Assembly (NCBI GenBank): GCA_002938315.1
Contig: PTLL01000005.1
Span: forward strand, 1-57,154
Length of the DNA stretch: 57,154 bases
Direction of reading: 5' to 3'
Source: Alphaproteobacteria bacterium MarineAlpha3_Bin2
GTDB taxonomy: Bacteria; Pseudomonadota; Alphaproteobacteria; Rhodospirillales; Casp-alpha2
Notes under the pieces: model-generated
What the model was told of the DNA's origin: nothing
Databases searched by the model: none
What the model saw: the letters and a program-made list of their open reading frames with translations, nothing else
In this document: positions 30,635 to 39,982 of the stretch, one piece after another
Layout of the letters: each line of letters starts with the position of its first letter
How positions within the stretch are numbered: the stretch's first letter is position 1
Position numbers and translations under genes: made by a program

Positions 30635-31707
30635 TGAGTTTGAACGAAAACCTTGACCGGGTGGTGGCCCGCCACCAAGAGCTGGAAGCCCTGATGTCCA
30701 GCGCCGATCCGCCCTCCGCCGAAGACTTCGCCAAGCTGTCCAAGGAATACGCAGATCTGACTCCGGTGGTCGAGGCCATTAACGAGATCAATAAGGCCAA
30801 GGACGAAGCCCTCGATTTGGCGTCTATGATCGCCGATGCGGACAGCGACGCCGAAATGAAGGCGATGGCGGAACAAGAATTCACCGAGCTCAACGAGACC
30901 ATCCCGGCACTGGAAAAGCGGCTCCAGGTGATGCTGCTGCCCAAAGACGCCGCCGATGCCAAAAATGCCATCTTAGAAGTGCGCGCCGGGACTGGCGGTG
31001 ACGAGGCCGGGTTGTTCGCTGCCGACCTGTTCCGCATGTATCAGCGATACGCCGAATCGAAGAGATGGAAATTCGAATTGATGAGCCTGAGCGAGACCGG
31101 CATCGGCGGATACAAGGAAGCCTTCGCTGTTATTTCCGGGCGCGGGGTTTTTGCCCGCCTGAAGTTTGAATCCGGGGTCCATCGGGTGCAGCGGGTGCCG
31201 GAAACTGAATCCGGCGGCCGCATTCACACCTCGGCAGCGACGGTGGCGGTGATGCCCGAGGCCGAGGAAGTCGATATCAAGATCGAGGAGAAGGACCTCC
31301 GCATTGACGTCTTCCGGGCGTCCGGTCCCGGCGGTCAATCGGTCAACACCACCGACAGCGCCGTTCGCATCACCCATCTTCCCAGCGGGATCGTGGTCTC
31401 GCAACAGGATGAAAAATCGCAACATAAGAACAAGGCCAAGGCCATGCGGGTTTTGCGGTCTCGGTTGTATGATGCCGAACGCCAGAAGGTCGACGACGAA
31501 CGCGCCGCCACGCGTAAAAGCCAGGTCGGTTCTGGAGACCGGTCGGAACGCATCCGAACCTATAATTATCCCGAACGCCGGATCACCGATCATCGCATCA
31601 ACCTGACCCTGCACAAGCTGGATAGCGTGTTGAACGGCGATTTAGAGGAGTTAATCGACCAGCTCAGCGCCGAGGATCAGGCGCGCAGGCTGGCGGAGCT
31701 GTCGTGA
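30634..31707 (+). CDS. prfA: Peptide chain release factor 1
   Basis: This 357-residue factor releases peptides at UAA and UAG. The GGQ motif lies at about 231-233 ([15 protein letters not shown]) and the codon-reading PxT motif at about 189-191 reads PET. It overlaps hemA by one base (TAATG) and prmC, whose product methylates the GGQ glutamine, by one base (TGATG). This gives the compact hemA-prfA-prmC order. Confidence 0.98.
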   Translation: MSLNENLDRVVARHQELEALMSSADPPSAEDFAKLSKEYADLTPVVEAINEINKAKDEALDLASMIADADSDAEMKAMAEQEFTELNETIPALEKRLQVMLLPKDAADAKNAILEVRAGTGGDEAGLFAADLFRMYQRYAESKRWKFELMSLSETGIGGYKEAFAVISGRGVFARLKFESGVHRVQRVPETESGGRIHTSAATVAVMPEAEEVDIKIEEKDLRIDVFRASGPGGQSVNTTDSAVRITHLPSGIVVSQQDEKSQHKNKAKAMRVLRSRLYDAERQKVDDERAATRKSQVGSGDRSERIRTYNYPERRITDHRINLTLHKLDSVLNGDLEELIDQLSAEDQARRLAELS

Positions 31708-32573
31708 TGGGCAGCACGCTTGGTGATGTGCTCAGTGCCGCCGCCGGGCGGCTTGACGCGGCCGGTATCGAAAGCGCCCGCCTGGACGCCCGGTTGTTGG
31801 CGTCTCAAGCCCTGGGTTGGGAACAGGGGCAAATTCTTTCCCGCCCCGAGCATGCGCTTAGCCCCGATCAACGCCAAGCCCTGGACATCCTGGTGGCCCG
31901 CCGCGAGGCGCGCGAGCCATTGGCCGCGATTACCGGGCAATGCGAATTTTGGAGCCTGGACTTTACCGTCACCAATGACGTTCTGGTGCCGCGTCCGGAT
32001 TCCGAAACGCTTGTCGAAGCGGCGCTGGCTTATATCAAGGATCGCGACGCCGATTTGGAAATCATCGATTTCGGCACCGGCACCGGGTGTCTGTTGCTGG
32101 CATTGTTGTCGGAGTTGCCACGGGCGCGCGGGCTCGGCGTAGACATTTCCGAGGCCGCTCTCGATGTCGCTGGCGGCAATGCCGAACGGTTAGATATGGA
32201 CGGACGGGCGCGGTTCCAACGGTCTGATTGGGATGCCAATGTTGACGCCGTAATAAGCGGGCGGTTTGACCTGGCCATCGCTAATCCACCCTATATCGCG
32301 GACTCTGAATTTGCCGGCCTAGAGCCCGAGGTCACCCGGTTTGAGCCTCGCCTGGCGCTTTCCGGCGGCACCGATGGGCTCGATTGTTATCAAACCCTGG
32401 CCCCCGGCCTGCGCCGGTTGTTGAAGCCGGATGGCCATGCCTTTGTTGAAATCGGCGCCACCCAGGCGAATGCAGTAAGTCGGATTTTGCGTCGGCACGA
32501 ATTGGAAACCATTTGTGTTCACAAAGACTTGTCCGGATTACCCCGGGTCATCGAGGCTCTCAATAATTTTTGA
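31707..32573 (+). CDS. prmC: Release factor glutamine methyltransferase
   Basis: This enzyme of about 288 residues methylates the GGQ glutamine of release factors. Its catalytic NPPY motif is at about 193-196 (AIANPPYIAD) and the SAM motif is IDFGTGTGCLLLALL. The N-terminal helical domain (ARLLASQALGWEQGQIL in part) recognises the release factor. The ATG at 31707 overlaps the prfA stop; a GTG one codon earlier is possible. Confidence 0.97.
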   Translation: MGSTLGDVLSAAAGRLDAAGIESARLDARLLASQALGWEQGQILSRPEHALSPDQRQALDILVARREAREPLAAITGQCEFWSLDFTVTNDVLVPRPDSETLVEAALAYIKDRDADLEIIDFGTGTGCLLLALLSELPRARGLGVDISEAALDVAGGNAERLDMDGRARFQRSDWDANVDAVISGRFDLAIANPPYIADSEFAGLEPEVTRFEPRLALSGGTDGLDCYQTLAPGLRRLLKPDGHAFVEIGATQANAVSRILRRHELETICVHKDLSGLPRVIEALNNF

Positions 32574-32801
32574 GAAAAAGGTTGGAATTTAAGCGCTTTG
32601 CGTCTACCTTCCAGGGGTTAGGCAGACGTTTTGCCACAAGGGGGTCCATACGCAAAGGCGATGCTGATCCCTATCATTTTCCCAAGCTAAAATCGTTTCT
32701 CCGGTTATGATTTTTTAGGAGAGTCGGTTAACACGGTCCGGGGCGTTGTTCGGGCTAATGGTTGCGGGAATTGTCTGGCACTCTAAAAAAGCTAAGGTGA
32801 C

Positions 32802-33350
32802 ATGAAACAACAAGGTTCCAATAATAGACGTTCGCGTTCCCGAGGCGGCGGAAAACGTAATTCCGGCGGTGGCGGGGGCGGCAGGAATAGCTTCGAAAGC
32901 AACGGCCCCGACGTCAAAATTCGCGGTTCTGCCCAACAAGTACAGGAAAAGTATCTGACCCTGGCCCGTGACGCGGGTTCGTCCGGGGACTGGGTATCGG
33001 CAGAAGCGTATTACCAATTCGCCGAACATTATCATCGGATATCTAATACCGATGGCAATAACCCCGGCGGCAAAACCCAAGGGCAAGGACAATCGCAAGG
33101 CAAAAAGCAGGACCAGGGCAGCAACGCCAAGACCCAGGAGCCCCGAGTGGCTCAAGCCGTATCGTCTGTTTCCGATGGTAAAGCCGACAAAGGGGAGGTG
33201 GAAGTCATCGATACCTCCCCGGCGGCATTGGCCGCTGCCGTCAGCGAACGTGAATCTCAGGAAGCCAATGCGCAGAAAGTCGCCGAGGCCCCTGTTGAGG
33301 CCGTCGTTGAGGCTGCACCCGAGACCGCGCCCAAAAAAGCCGCCTCCTAA
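32802..33350 (+). CDS. DUF4167 domain protein
   Basis: This 182-residue protein has a basic Arg/Gly-rich N-terminus (NNRRSRSRGGGKRN), then the conserved DUF4167 core (VKIRGSAQQVQEKYLTLARD, DWVSAEAYYQFAEHYHRI) and a low-complexity Gln/Ala/Glu tail. The basic start suggests RNA or ribosome association, but this is inference. Its place between prmC and clpB is highly conserved in Alphaproteobacteria. AAGGTG precedes the ATG. The 228-nt gap before it holds no other gene. Confidence 0.92.
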   Translation: MKQQGSNNRRSRSRGGGKRNSGGGGGGRNSFESNGPDVKIRGSAQQVQEKYLTLARDAGSSGDWVSAEAYYQFAEHYHRISNTDGNNPGGKTQGQGQSQGKKQDQGSNAKTQEPRVAQAVSSVSDGKADKGEVEVIDTSPAALAAAVSERESQEANAQKVAEAPVEAVVEAAPETAPKKAAS

Positions 33351-33371
33351 TTTAACAGTCTTTTTTTTGGC

Positions 33372-34136
33372 CTAATCCGCCAAGCGTAGATGATCGCCCG
33401 TGGCAATGGCGCTGCCTGTGGTGACAGAGGCGTATACGCCCATGTCAATGTGGCCGAAGCCGCGCTGCAAGTCCTTCACCAGATTAAGGTCCCGTTCCCC
33501 CGTTTCCGGGTCGACACTGGTGGCGCCACAGCGGTCAATGCGGTTGGTGATGGTCAGTTTTACATCGCCTAAGGTGATCGGCCGTTCCACCCAATCGAAT
33601 TCGGTCCACGCATCAAGGCCGTCCAGATACACATTGCCGCGAAAACGTAGCGGGTCAATGGGTGCGCCGGTCACCCGTTCCAGGTCCTTGACGCTGGCCA
33701 GATTGATCAAAGACACCACCGCGTTTCGGTGATCGGACAGCATCGCCCCGGGTTCGGATTCCACCAGCCGCGGCCGGCCGGGGGCGTCCTTGCCCATATA
33801 GGCGGCGAAAAAATCCTCGATCATGCCACGCCCGACGGTAGTCGTAATGTTGCCTTTGGCGACGGGTTTGCCGCCCCTCTCGATGCTGAGCATACCGGTG
33901 TCGTCATCAAAACGGGTCGTCAGTTTGGCCAGCTTTTCATGATTGAGAAGCGTCAGGAACCCGGATTTCGGCATCCATGGGATGGTGGGGCCATCAACGG
34001 CGGTGGTGCCCGGCGTCAACGCAAATCGCCGATCCTGGGGCAGCCCCCGGCCTTCGGCCAAGGTCACGGTCTCCAGCGCCTCGGGACTCAGCCCTTTCAC
34101 CGGATATCGGCAAATTTTGGCAACGGTGGAGGTCAT
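33372..34136 (-). CDS. MOSC domain protein
   Basis: This 254-residue protein starts [21 protein letters not shown], the usual MOSC N-terminal beta-barrel motif, and carries the conserved Cys in [23 protein letters not shown] proteins such as YcbX-like enzymes use the molybdenum cofactor, for example for reducing N-hydroxylated compounds. A pure MOSC protein without a ferredoxin tail depends on partners encoded elsewhere. The start at 34136 is chosen by homology to the family start; the ribosome site is weak. It is divergent from clpB. Confidence 0.88.
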   Translation of the reverse strand: MTSTVAKICRYPVKGLSPEALETVTLAEGRGLPQDRRFALTPGTTAVDGPTIPWMPKSGFLTLLNHEKLAKLTTRFDDDTGMLSIERGGKPVAKGNITTTVGRGMIEDFFAAYMGKDAPGRPRLVESEPGAMLSDHRNAVVSLINLASVKDLERVTGAPIDPLRFRGNVYLDGLDAWTEFDWVERPITLGDVKLTITNRIDRCGATSVDPETGERDLNLVKDLQRGFGHIDMGVYASVTTGSAIATGDHLRLAD

Positions 34137-34183
34137 GGAGGCGAAGATTGCGCTTGCCAAGACTGTTCGTCAACGGCGGAACG

Positions 34184-34211
34184 CTTGCGCAGCCAGTCTT
34201 TTCGCCCATAT
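34184..34211 (+). promoter_or_regulatory. Sigma-32-type heat-shock promoter for clpB
   Basis: CTTGCG (34184-34189), a 14-nt spacer and GCCCATAT (34204-34211) match the RpoH consensus (CTTGAA, N13-14, CCCCATNT) at most positions. The predicted start is about 30 nt before the clpB ATG. Confidence 0.65.
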
Positions 34212-34247
34212 TTAGGAATATCCAATTTGGAAAACGGTTTGAAGACG

Positions 34248-36848
34248 ATGGAATTTGAAAATTTTACCGATCGTGCCCGCGGCTTTATTCAATCCGCGCA
34301 GACGTTGGCGCAGACCTCAAATCATCAGCAGTTAACGTCTCTGCACCTAACAAAATGCCTGCTGGATGACAAAGAAGGCCTTGCGGCAAACCTGATCGCG
34401 GCCGCCGGTGGCGACCCTAAAAAGGTGTTGGCCTCGACCAAGGCGGAACTGGACAAGCTGCCCAAGGTCGAAGGCCCCGGCGCCGGACAGGTTCATCTGG
34501 CGGCGGAAACGGCAAAGTTGTTTGAGTCCGCCTCCCAGATCGCCGAGAAATCGGGCGACAGTTATGTGACCGCTGAAAAACTGGTGTTGGCCATCGCCCT
34601 GGCGGCGGGAAGCCCGGCGGCGAAGGCACTCAAAGAGGCTGGCGTCACCCCACAGAACCTGAATAGTGCTATTGACGATTTCCGCCAGGGCCGGACGGCG
34701 GACAGCCGCACCGCCGAAGACAATTTCGATGCGCTCAATAAATATGCCCGCGACCTGACCGACGCTGCCGCCGAAGGCAGGATCGACCCGGTCATCGGCC
34801 GCGATGAGGAAATCCGCCGGACTATTCAAGTGTTGTCGCGGCGGACCAAGAACAATCCCGTCCTCATCGGTGAGCCCGGCGTCGGCAAGACCGCCATTAT
34901 CGAAGGCCTGGCCATCCGCATCGTCCAGGGTGACGTTCCCGAAAATCTGAAAACCAAACGCCTGATGGCATTGGACCTGGGCGCCCTGGTCGCCGGGGCC
35001 AAATTCCGGGGCGAATTCGAGGAACGCTTGAAGGCGGTGTTGAACGAAGTCACGGCGTCGGAAGGCGAAGTCATCCTGTTCATCGACGAAATGCATACCA
35101 TCGTCGGCGCCGGCGCCGCAGAAGGCTCCATGGATGCATCCAATTTGCTGAAACCGGCCTTGGCCCGCGGCGATCTGCACTGCGTTGGGGCGACGACGTT
35201 GGATGAATACCGCAAGCATGTGGAAAAGGACGCCGCCCTGGCGCGCCGGTTCCAACCGGTGTTCGTGTCCGAACCAACCGTCGAAGACACCGTTTCGATC
35301 CTGCGCGGCATCAAGGAAAAATATGAGCTGCACCACGGCGTCCGGATATTGGATTCATCGCTGGTCTCTGCGGCGACGCTGTCCAACCGCTATATTTCCG
35401 ACCGGTTCCTGCCCGACAAGGCCATCGACCTGATGGACGAGGCTGCCTCAAGACTTCGCATGGAGGTCGATTCCAAACCCGAGGAGATCGACGAGCTTGA
35501 CCGCCGCATCATTCAATTGAAGATTGAGCGCGAGGCCCTGAAGAAAGAGAAAGACAAGGCGTCGAAGGACCGGCTGAAGACGTTGGAGAAAGATTTAAGC
35601 GGGCTCGAGGGTGAATCCAACACCCTGACCCTACAATGGGAATCGGAAAAAGGCGCGCTCGCCGACGTCACCAAGGTCAAGGAAGAGCTCGACCGCGCCC
35701 GCATCGCCCATGAACGGGCCTTGCGCGAAGGCAAGCTGGAAGAAGCCGGCGAGCTGCAGTACGACCTGATCCCGCGCCTGGAGGCCGAAATCGCCAAGGC
35801 CGACAACGACGATCACCAAGACGGTGCGTTGATGGTTGAGGAAGCGGTGACCCCGGAGCACGTCGCCTATATCGTGTCGCGCTGGACCGGAATCCCGGTC
35901 GACAAGATGCTGGAAGGCGAGCGCGCCAAGCTGCTGCATATGGAAGAAAGCCTGCGTGACCGCATCGTCGGCCAGGAAGAAGCGCTCACCGCCGTTTCCG
36001 ACGCCGTCCGCCGGGCCCGCGCCGGGCTCCAGGATACCTCCCGGCCGACCGGCTCGTTCATGTTCTTAGGGCCCACCGGCGTAGGCAAGACCGAGCTGTG
36101 CAAGGCGTTGGCCGAATTCCTGTTTGATGACGAACAGGCCATCGTCCGCATCGACATGTCCGAATACATGGAAAAACACGCCGTCGCGCGCCTGATCGGG
36201 GCGCCGCCGGGGTATGTCGGCTATGACGAAGGCGGCGCCTTGACCGAGGCGGTCCGCCGCCGGCCCTATCAATTGGTGCTGTTCGATGAGATCGAGAAGG
36301 CCCACCCGGACGTGTTCAACGTGCTGCTTCAGGTCTTGGATGACGGCCGCCTTACCGATGGCCAGGGGCGCACCGTCGATTTCCGCAACACCTTGATCAT
36401 CATGACCTCGAACCTGGGCGGCGATATCTTGGCGGCCCAGGAAGAAGGCCATGATTCCGATGAGGCCCGCGACCAAGTGATGGAGGTCGTCCGCGCCACC
36501 TTCCGCCCCGAATTCCTCAACCGGCTCGACGAAACCATCCTGTTCCACCGCCTGTTCCGCGAACACATGGACACCATCGTCGATATCCAACTCGACCATC
36601 TCGGCGCCATGTTGGCCGAGCGCAACCTCAGCCTCAACCTGGACAAGGCGGCCAGGGCCTGGCTCGCCGATCAAGGCTATGACCCGGTCTTCGGCGCCAG
36701 GCCGCTGAAGCGGGTGATCCAGAAATCCCTGCAAAACCCGCTGGCGTCGCTGATTTTGGAAGGCCGGATCATAGACGGCGAAGAGGTCAAAGTGTCGGCC
36801 GGCAAGGACGGCCTGACGCTGAACGGGATTAAGGCGGAAGCGGCTTAG
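34248..36848 (+). CDS. clpB: ATP-dependent disaggregase ClpB
   Basis: This 866-residue Hsp100 chaperone works with DnaK to dissolve aggregates. Domains in order are the N-domain (1-145), the first AAA+ module with Walker [10 protein letters not shown] (about 205-213), the coiled-coil M-domain (about 410-540), the second AAA+ module with Walker [10 protein letters not shown] (about 605-613) and a small C-terminal domain. The ATG at 34248 gives [14 protein letters not shown], the standard ClpB start; a 173-codon upstream extension in the same frame shadows the MOSC gene. A heat-shock promoter lies just upstream. Confidence 0.98.
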   Translation: MEFENFTDRARGFIQSAQTLAQTSNHQQLTSLHLTKCLLDDKEGLAANLIAAAGGDPKKVLASTKAELDKLPKVEGPGAGQVHLAAETAKLFESASQIAEKSGDSYVTAEKLVLAIALAAGSPAAKALKEAGVTPQNLNSAIDDFRQGRTADSRTAEDNFDALNKYARDLTDAAAEGRIDPVIGRDEEIRRTIQVLSRRTKNNPVLIGEPGVGKTAIIEGLAIRIVQGDVPENLKTKRLMALDLGALVAGAKFRGEFEERLKAVLNEVTASEGEVILFIDEMHTIVGAGAAEGSMDASNLLKPALARGDLHCVGATTLDEYRKHVEKDAALARRFQPVFVSEPTVEDTVSILRGIKEKYELHHGVRILDSSLVSAATLSNRYISDRFLPDKAIDLMDEAASRLRMEVDSKPEEIDELDRRIIQLKIEREALKKEKDKASKDRLKTLEKDLSGLEGESNTLTLQWESEKGALADVTKVKEELDRARIAHERALREGKLEEAGELQYDLIPRLEAEIAKADNDDHQDGALMVEEAVTPEHVAYIVSRWTGIPVDKMLEGERAKLLHMEESLRDRIVGQEEALTAVSDAVRRARAGLQDTSRPTGSFMFLGPTGVGKTELCKALAEFLFDDEQAIVRIDMSEYMEKHAVARLIGAPPGYVGYDEGGALTEAVRRRPYQLVLFDEIEKAHPDVFNVLLQVLDDGRLTDGQGRTVDFRNTLIIMTSNLGGDILAAQEEGHDSDEARDQVMEVVRATFRPEFLNRLDETILFHRLFREHMDTIVDIQLDHLGAMLAERNLSLNLDKAARAWLADQGYDPVFGARPLKRVIQKSLQNPLASLILEGRIIDGEEVKVSAGKDGLTLNGIKAEAA

Positions 36849-36852
36849 TTCC

Positions 36853-36922
36853 CATCCTTCGAGACGCCCGCTGGTGCGGGCTTCGCAGGATAAGGCACTC
36901 ATCCTGAGCTTGTCGAAAGATG
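36853..36922. repeat. Intergenic palindromic repeat after clpB
   Basis: An outer inverted repeat (CATCCTTCGA at 36853-36862 and TCGAAAGATG at 36913-36922, one mismatch) encloses an inner stem CCCGC/GCGGG at 36867-36871 and 36876-36880. The ATCCTGAGCTTGTCGAAAGA segment resembles a dispersed repeat found many times in alphaproteobacterial and other genomes. It has no T tract, so it is not a standard terminator. Confidence 0.65.
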
Positions 36923-36970
36923 AGATTCCACGACATTCGGCGGAATGTTTGATTTCTACATAATAAATAA

Positions 36971-36995
36971 AAGTTAATTAAACTAAGTTAATTAA
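36971..36995. promoter_or_regulatory. Candidate operator of the toxin-antitoxin pair
   Basis: AAGTTAATTAA occurs at 36971-36981 and 36985-36995, 14 bp apart. Each copy contains the palindrome TTAATTAA. The AT-rich block stands out from its surroundings and lies just before the antitoxin start, as expected for autorepression. Confidence 0.5.
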
Positions 36996-37009
36996 TTTGG
37001 CGTTCCGTC

Positions 37010-37243
37010 ATGTCTCAGACCACCATTCATGCTGCCAAGACGTATTTATCGCGGTTGATCCAGCGGGCGTGTGACGGTGAGGACATCGTTATCGCCCGTG
37101 GCAAAACGCCCCTGGTTCGGTTGGTGCCGGTCGATGCGCCGGAACAAGGCCGCCGGTTCGGGTCCATGCGCGGCCGGGCGCGGACCGATGAGGCGTTCTT
37201 CGAGCCGTTGCCGGCCGAAGAACAAGATGGATGGAATCAATAA
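37010..37243 (+). CDS. Phd/YefM-family antitoxin
   Basis: This 77-residue antitoxin has the DNA-binding N-terminus of the Phd fold (TIHAAKTYLSRLIQRACDGE, then EDIVIARGKTPLVRLVPV) and a C-terminal toxin-binding tail (FEPLPAEEQDGW). It would neutralise the PIN toxin encoded 3 nt downstream and, with it, repress the operon. The Shine-Dalgarno is poor. The AT-rich repeat upstream is the probable operator. Confidence 0.9.
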   Translation: MSQTTIHAAKTYLSRLIQRACDGEDIVIARGKTPLVRLVPVDAPEQGRRFGSMRGRARTDEAFFEPLPAEEQDGWNQ

Positions 37244-37246
37244 CCA

Positions 37247-37633
37247 GTGCGCGCCCTTCTCGACACCCATGCGCTTCTGTGGTGGCTGGACGGTGATACG
37301 CGGCTGTCAAAAATGGCCCGCGATCTTATCGCCGATGAGGAGAATAGCATATTCGTCAGCACCGCCTCGGCTTGGGAAATTACCACCAAAGTCCGCATCG
37401 GCAAACTGCCCGGCGCCGTCGATGTCGCCGCCGATTTTGCCGCGTGTGTGACCGCGCAGGGATTTTCGGAACTGGTGATCGGCCTTGCCGATGGGGTTCG
37501 GGCGGGAAGCCTGCCGGGGCCGCTCCGCGATCCCTTCGACCGCATGCTGATCGCCCAGGCCCAGGCCCACGATTTGCAGCTGATTAGCAACGAGGCCGAT
37601 TTCGAAAATTTCGGCATCAAGAGGTTGTGGTAG
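37247..37633 (+). CDS. PIN-domain toxin (VapC-type)
   Basis: This 128-residue PIN-domain ribonuclease toxin is complete in its acidic residues: Asp-6 in LLDTHALLWW, Glu-44 in SAWEITTK, Asp-95 and Asp-98 in DPFDRMLIAQA, with SNEADFENFG near the end. VapC-type toxins usually cut tRNA or rRNA. The start is GTG, 3 nt after the antitoxin stop. All catalytic residues are present, so it is probably active. Confidence 0.92.
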   Translation: MRALLDTHALLWWLDGDTRLSKMARDLIADEENSIFVSTASAWEITTKVRIGKLPGAVDVAADFAACVTAQGFSELVIGLADGVRAGSLPGPLRDPFDRMLIAQAQAHDLQLISNEADFENFGIKRLW

Positions 37634-37642
37634 GGGTCGGGA

Positions 37643-39001
37643 CTAATTTCCGGCTTTTGCCACCTTTTTTGGGGCGAGCCCGGAAAAGGCGGTGTCGATG
37701 GAAGCTCGTGCCGCCTGGAAAGCCGCCAACGCGCCGCCCTTCAGTTTGCGGCCCGACGGCATTTTGATCTTCATCGGGTTGGTGCGCCGCCCGTTGCTAA
37801 GGATTTCGTAATGCAGGTGCGGGCCGGTGGACCGCCCGGTGGTGCCCACATAACCGATAATCTGGCCTTGGGTCACCCGCTTGCCCCGGCGGGCGGAACG
37901 CGCCAGGCCCTTCATGTGTCCATAGGCGGTCGAATAGCGGTTGTTATGGCGAATTCGGATGTAAATGCCGTAGGCGCCGTTGCGGCCGGCCTTAATAATC
38001 GTTCCGTTGCCGGCGGCATAAATGGAGGTGCCGCGCGGCGCGGCGAAGTCGACGCCGCGGTGCATTTTGTTGTAGCCCAGGATCGGATGGCGCCGCCGAC
38101 CGAAGCCCGACGACAGCCGGGCCCCGTCGATGGGGGTGCGCATCAGTGCCTTGCGGGCGGATTGGCCTCTCTCGTCGAAATAATCATCGTCGCCGTCTTT
38201 GCTCCGGTACCGGTAAATGGGATGGCGTTTGCCCGAAAGCGTCAGTTGGGCGAAGCGGATATTGCCCGAATGCACGTGATTGCCGTGTTCGTCGTAGACG
38301 CGCTCATACATCACCTGGAAGGTATCGCCTGAGCGGATATCGCGCTGGAAATCGACGTCCCAGGAATACGCCCGGATCAGTTCCACCAGCACCGGGTTGG
38401 GAATGTCCGCCTTCAGCCCGGAAACATAGAGACTGGATGTAATGACGCCCTCGGCCCGGGTCAGGGTGCGGGTCAGGTTTTTTTCGATTTTGGATGCGGT
38501 GAAGCTGCCACCGGCTGGGTTCCTAACGACTTCGAAGGCGGTGTTGTAGTCAGGCTCGACCCGGAGACCGACAAAACGCCCTAGTCGAGACGACCGGGAT
38601 TCCGGGGTGCCCAGGGCCGGAGCGATGAAGCGGACGGCGATCTGCTGGCCCTTTTTAATGCGCCTGGGGTTAAAGCGTTTCGACAGCGCCGCGATGGCGG
38701 CGTGGGCATCGGTATTGGTGACACCCACGCCGGTCAGCAATCCGGCCAGGGTGTCGCCCGCGCCGATGCGAAGCGGTATTTGAAAAATCGGCGAGGCGGC
38801 TTTGGCCTCGGATTCCTGCGGTTGGATGGCCCAGCGGGTGGTCAGGGTTGCCGCGGCGCTGGGGTTGCCCAGCGATATGGGCGCCAGAGACAGGGTGTCG
38901 CCAGCGCGCTCAAATACGGGCGCGTCGTCCAAAATAACCCTGGCTGAGGCGGCAACGGCGACGGACAAGGCCGCCACTACCAATGGTCCCTTCAAGAGCA
39001 T
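37643..39001 (-). CDS. M23-family peptidase, periplasmic, LysM-like N-terminal part
   Basis: This 452-residue protein has an N-terminal signal or anchor (MLLKGPLVVAALSVAVAASA). A LysM/OapA-like region follows (RIGAGDTLAGLLTGVGV), then the C-terminal LytM endopeptidase domain with the zinc ligands His/Asp in MHRGVDFAAP and HxH in TGPHLHYEIL. Intact ligands suggest an active peptidoglycan DD-endopeptidase, not an EnvC-type activator. It resembles MepM. It converges on the toxin gene with 9 nt between stops. Confidence 0.92.
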   Translation of the reverse strand: MLLKGPLVVAALSVAVAASARVILDDAPVFERAGDTLSLAPISLGNPSAAATLTTRWAIQPQESEAKAASPIFQIPLRIGAGDTLAGLLTGVGVTNTDAHAAIAALSKRFNPRRIKKGQQIAVRFIAPALGTPESRSSRLGRFVGLRVEPDYNTAFEVVRNPAGGSFTASKIEKNLTRTLTRAEGVITSSLYVSGLKADIPNPVLVELIRAYSWDVDFQRDIRSGDTFQVMYERVYDEHGNHVHSGNIRFAQLTLSGKRHPIYRYRSKDGDDDYFDERGQSARKALMRTPIDGARLSSGFGRRRHPILGYNKMHRGVDFAAPRGTSIYAAGNGTIIKAGRNGAYGIYIRIRHNNRYSTAYGHMKGLARSARRGKRVTQGQIIGYVGTTGRSTGPHLHYEILSNGRRTNPMKIKMPSGRKLKGGALAAFQAARASIDTAFSGLAPKKVAKAGN

Positions 39002-39185
39002 GCGGTTGACTCCCGCTTTAAAATTTCCCTCATGGCCATCGGTTTTTTATAAATTGAAGGCCCGGTTAAGAGGATTGTTGTGATTCTCCTAACAGAATCA
39101 GATATATACTGGCAACCCCTAAGAAATCGTTGCGTTTTTCCGCCTAGTTCAGGGGGAACCATTTAATATCCAAGCGTGGCAAAAG

Positions 39186-39543
39186 TTGGGCATCACCGTG
39201 ATTAAATGGCGACAAATGGGAGAGGGGGCGGGCGCCGTGGTGATGGTCATCGCCTCGGTCACGTTCGTTCATGTTGTTTGGTGGCTGGTCGGCGACAGCG
39301 TCGTTACTTTCGGCAATCTGGTCGATAGCGATGGCTATGCGCGTTTGGTGCGCATCCAACGGTTGCTCGAAACCGGGGCCTGGTTTGATGTCGGTTTGCC
39401 CCGCGCCAACTGGCCGGATGGCGGGACGCTGCATTGGACACGGCCATTAGATGTCCTGCTCATCATTCTGGCGTTGCCTTTGGCCGTCCTCATCGGGTTT
39501 TCCAAGGCATTATTCTGGGCCGGGGTCCTGGTCGGCCCATTGC
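39186..39543 (+). pseudogene. Truncated multi-pass membrane protein, glycosyltransferase-like
   Basis: About 119 codons encode an N-terminal membrane segment (VVMVIASVTFVHVVWWLVGD), then DSDGYARLVRIQRLLETGAW and RANWPDGGTLHWTRPLDVL, followed by a hydrophobic stretch. The D-x-D-x-Y-x-R loop and HWTRP resemble the first extracellular loop of STT3/GT39-type membrane glycosyltransferases, which normally have over 500 residues. After GVLVGPLL the similarity stops and sequence of a different gene follows in reverse orientation. It is a remnant unless the assembly is wrong here. Confidence 0.6.
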
Positions 39544-39545
39544 TG

Positions 39546-39833
39546 ATGTCCACGGATTCGGATGCCGGAATGAAGGCGCCGCCCCCGATGACCAGATTAT
39601 TCCAGGCGACGGCGCCATAGAGCGTCGCGGCAATGACCTGAACGCCGAAAAGAACGGTAAGGTGGGCCAGGGTCCGCACCACCGGGACGGCGGAGCAGCA
39701 CCGCTATCGCCCAGACGCCGAGCGCCCCCAAGGCGATTAAAAACGTCAGGTGTGCGGCCATGCCGAAAAGGGATGCCGCGATAAACCCCACGGCTTTCCC
39801 AGGGGATGGCGCTTCAAGGTGGCGTTCCAGCAT
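39546..39833 (-). pseudogene. Internal fragment of a membrane protein, inverted
   Basis: Two minus-strand frames read as one hydrophobic protein piece. The first gives GKAVGFIAASLFGMAAHLTF and LIALGALGVWAIAVLLRRP, then a frame change near 39690, and the second gives VVRTLAHLTVLFGVQVIAAT, LYGAVAWNNLVIGGGAFIP. It has neither a proper start nor a C-terminus and abuts the plus-strand remnant head to head at about 39545. The AHLTF segment recalls multi-pass glycosyltransferase-type proteins. The following 39834-39982 contains an AT-richer stretch with nothing recognisable. Confidence 0.55.
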
Positions 39834-39982
39834 AACAATATGTTAAATGATGTTAAACCAAACGAGCCGCGACCGGAGCATTTTAGGAAAAACAGGACAT
39901 TTCGGGACATTCCTACAGCATTTGCCATAATACCGTAATGGCCTCGGCGTCGGCGCTGAGCCTCGATCTAACGGCCGCGTCC

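Noticed and set aside
33729-34247. 173-codon N-terminal extension of clpB
   Set aside because: It overlaps the MOSC gene and the heat-shock promoter; ClpB proteins start at the [10 protein letters not shown] position.
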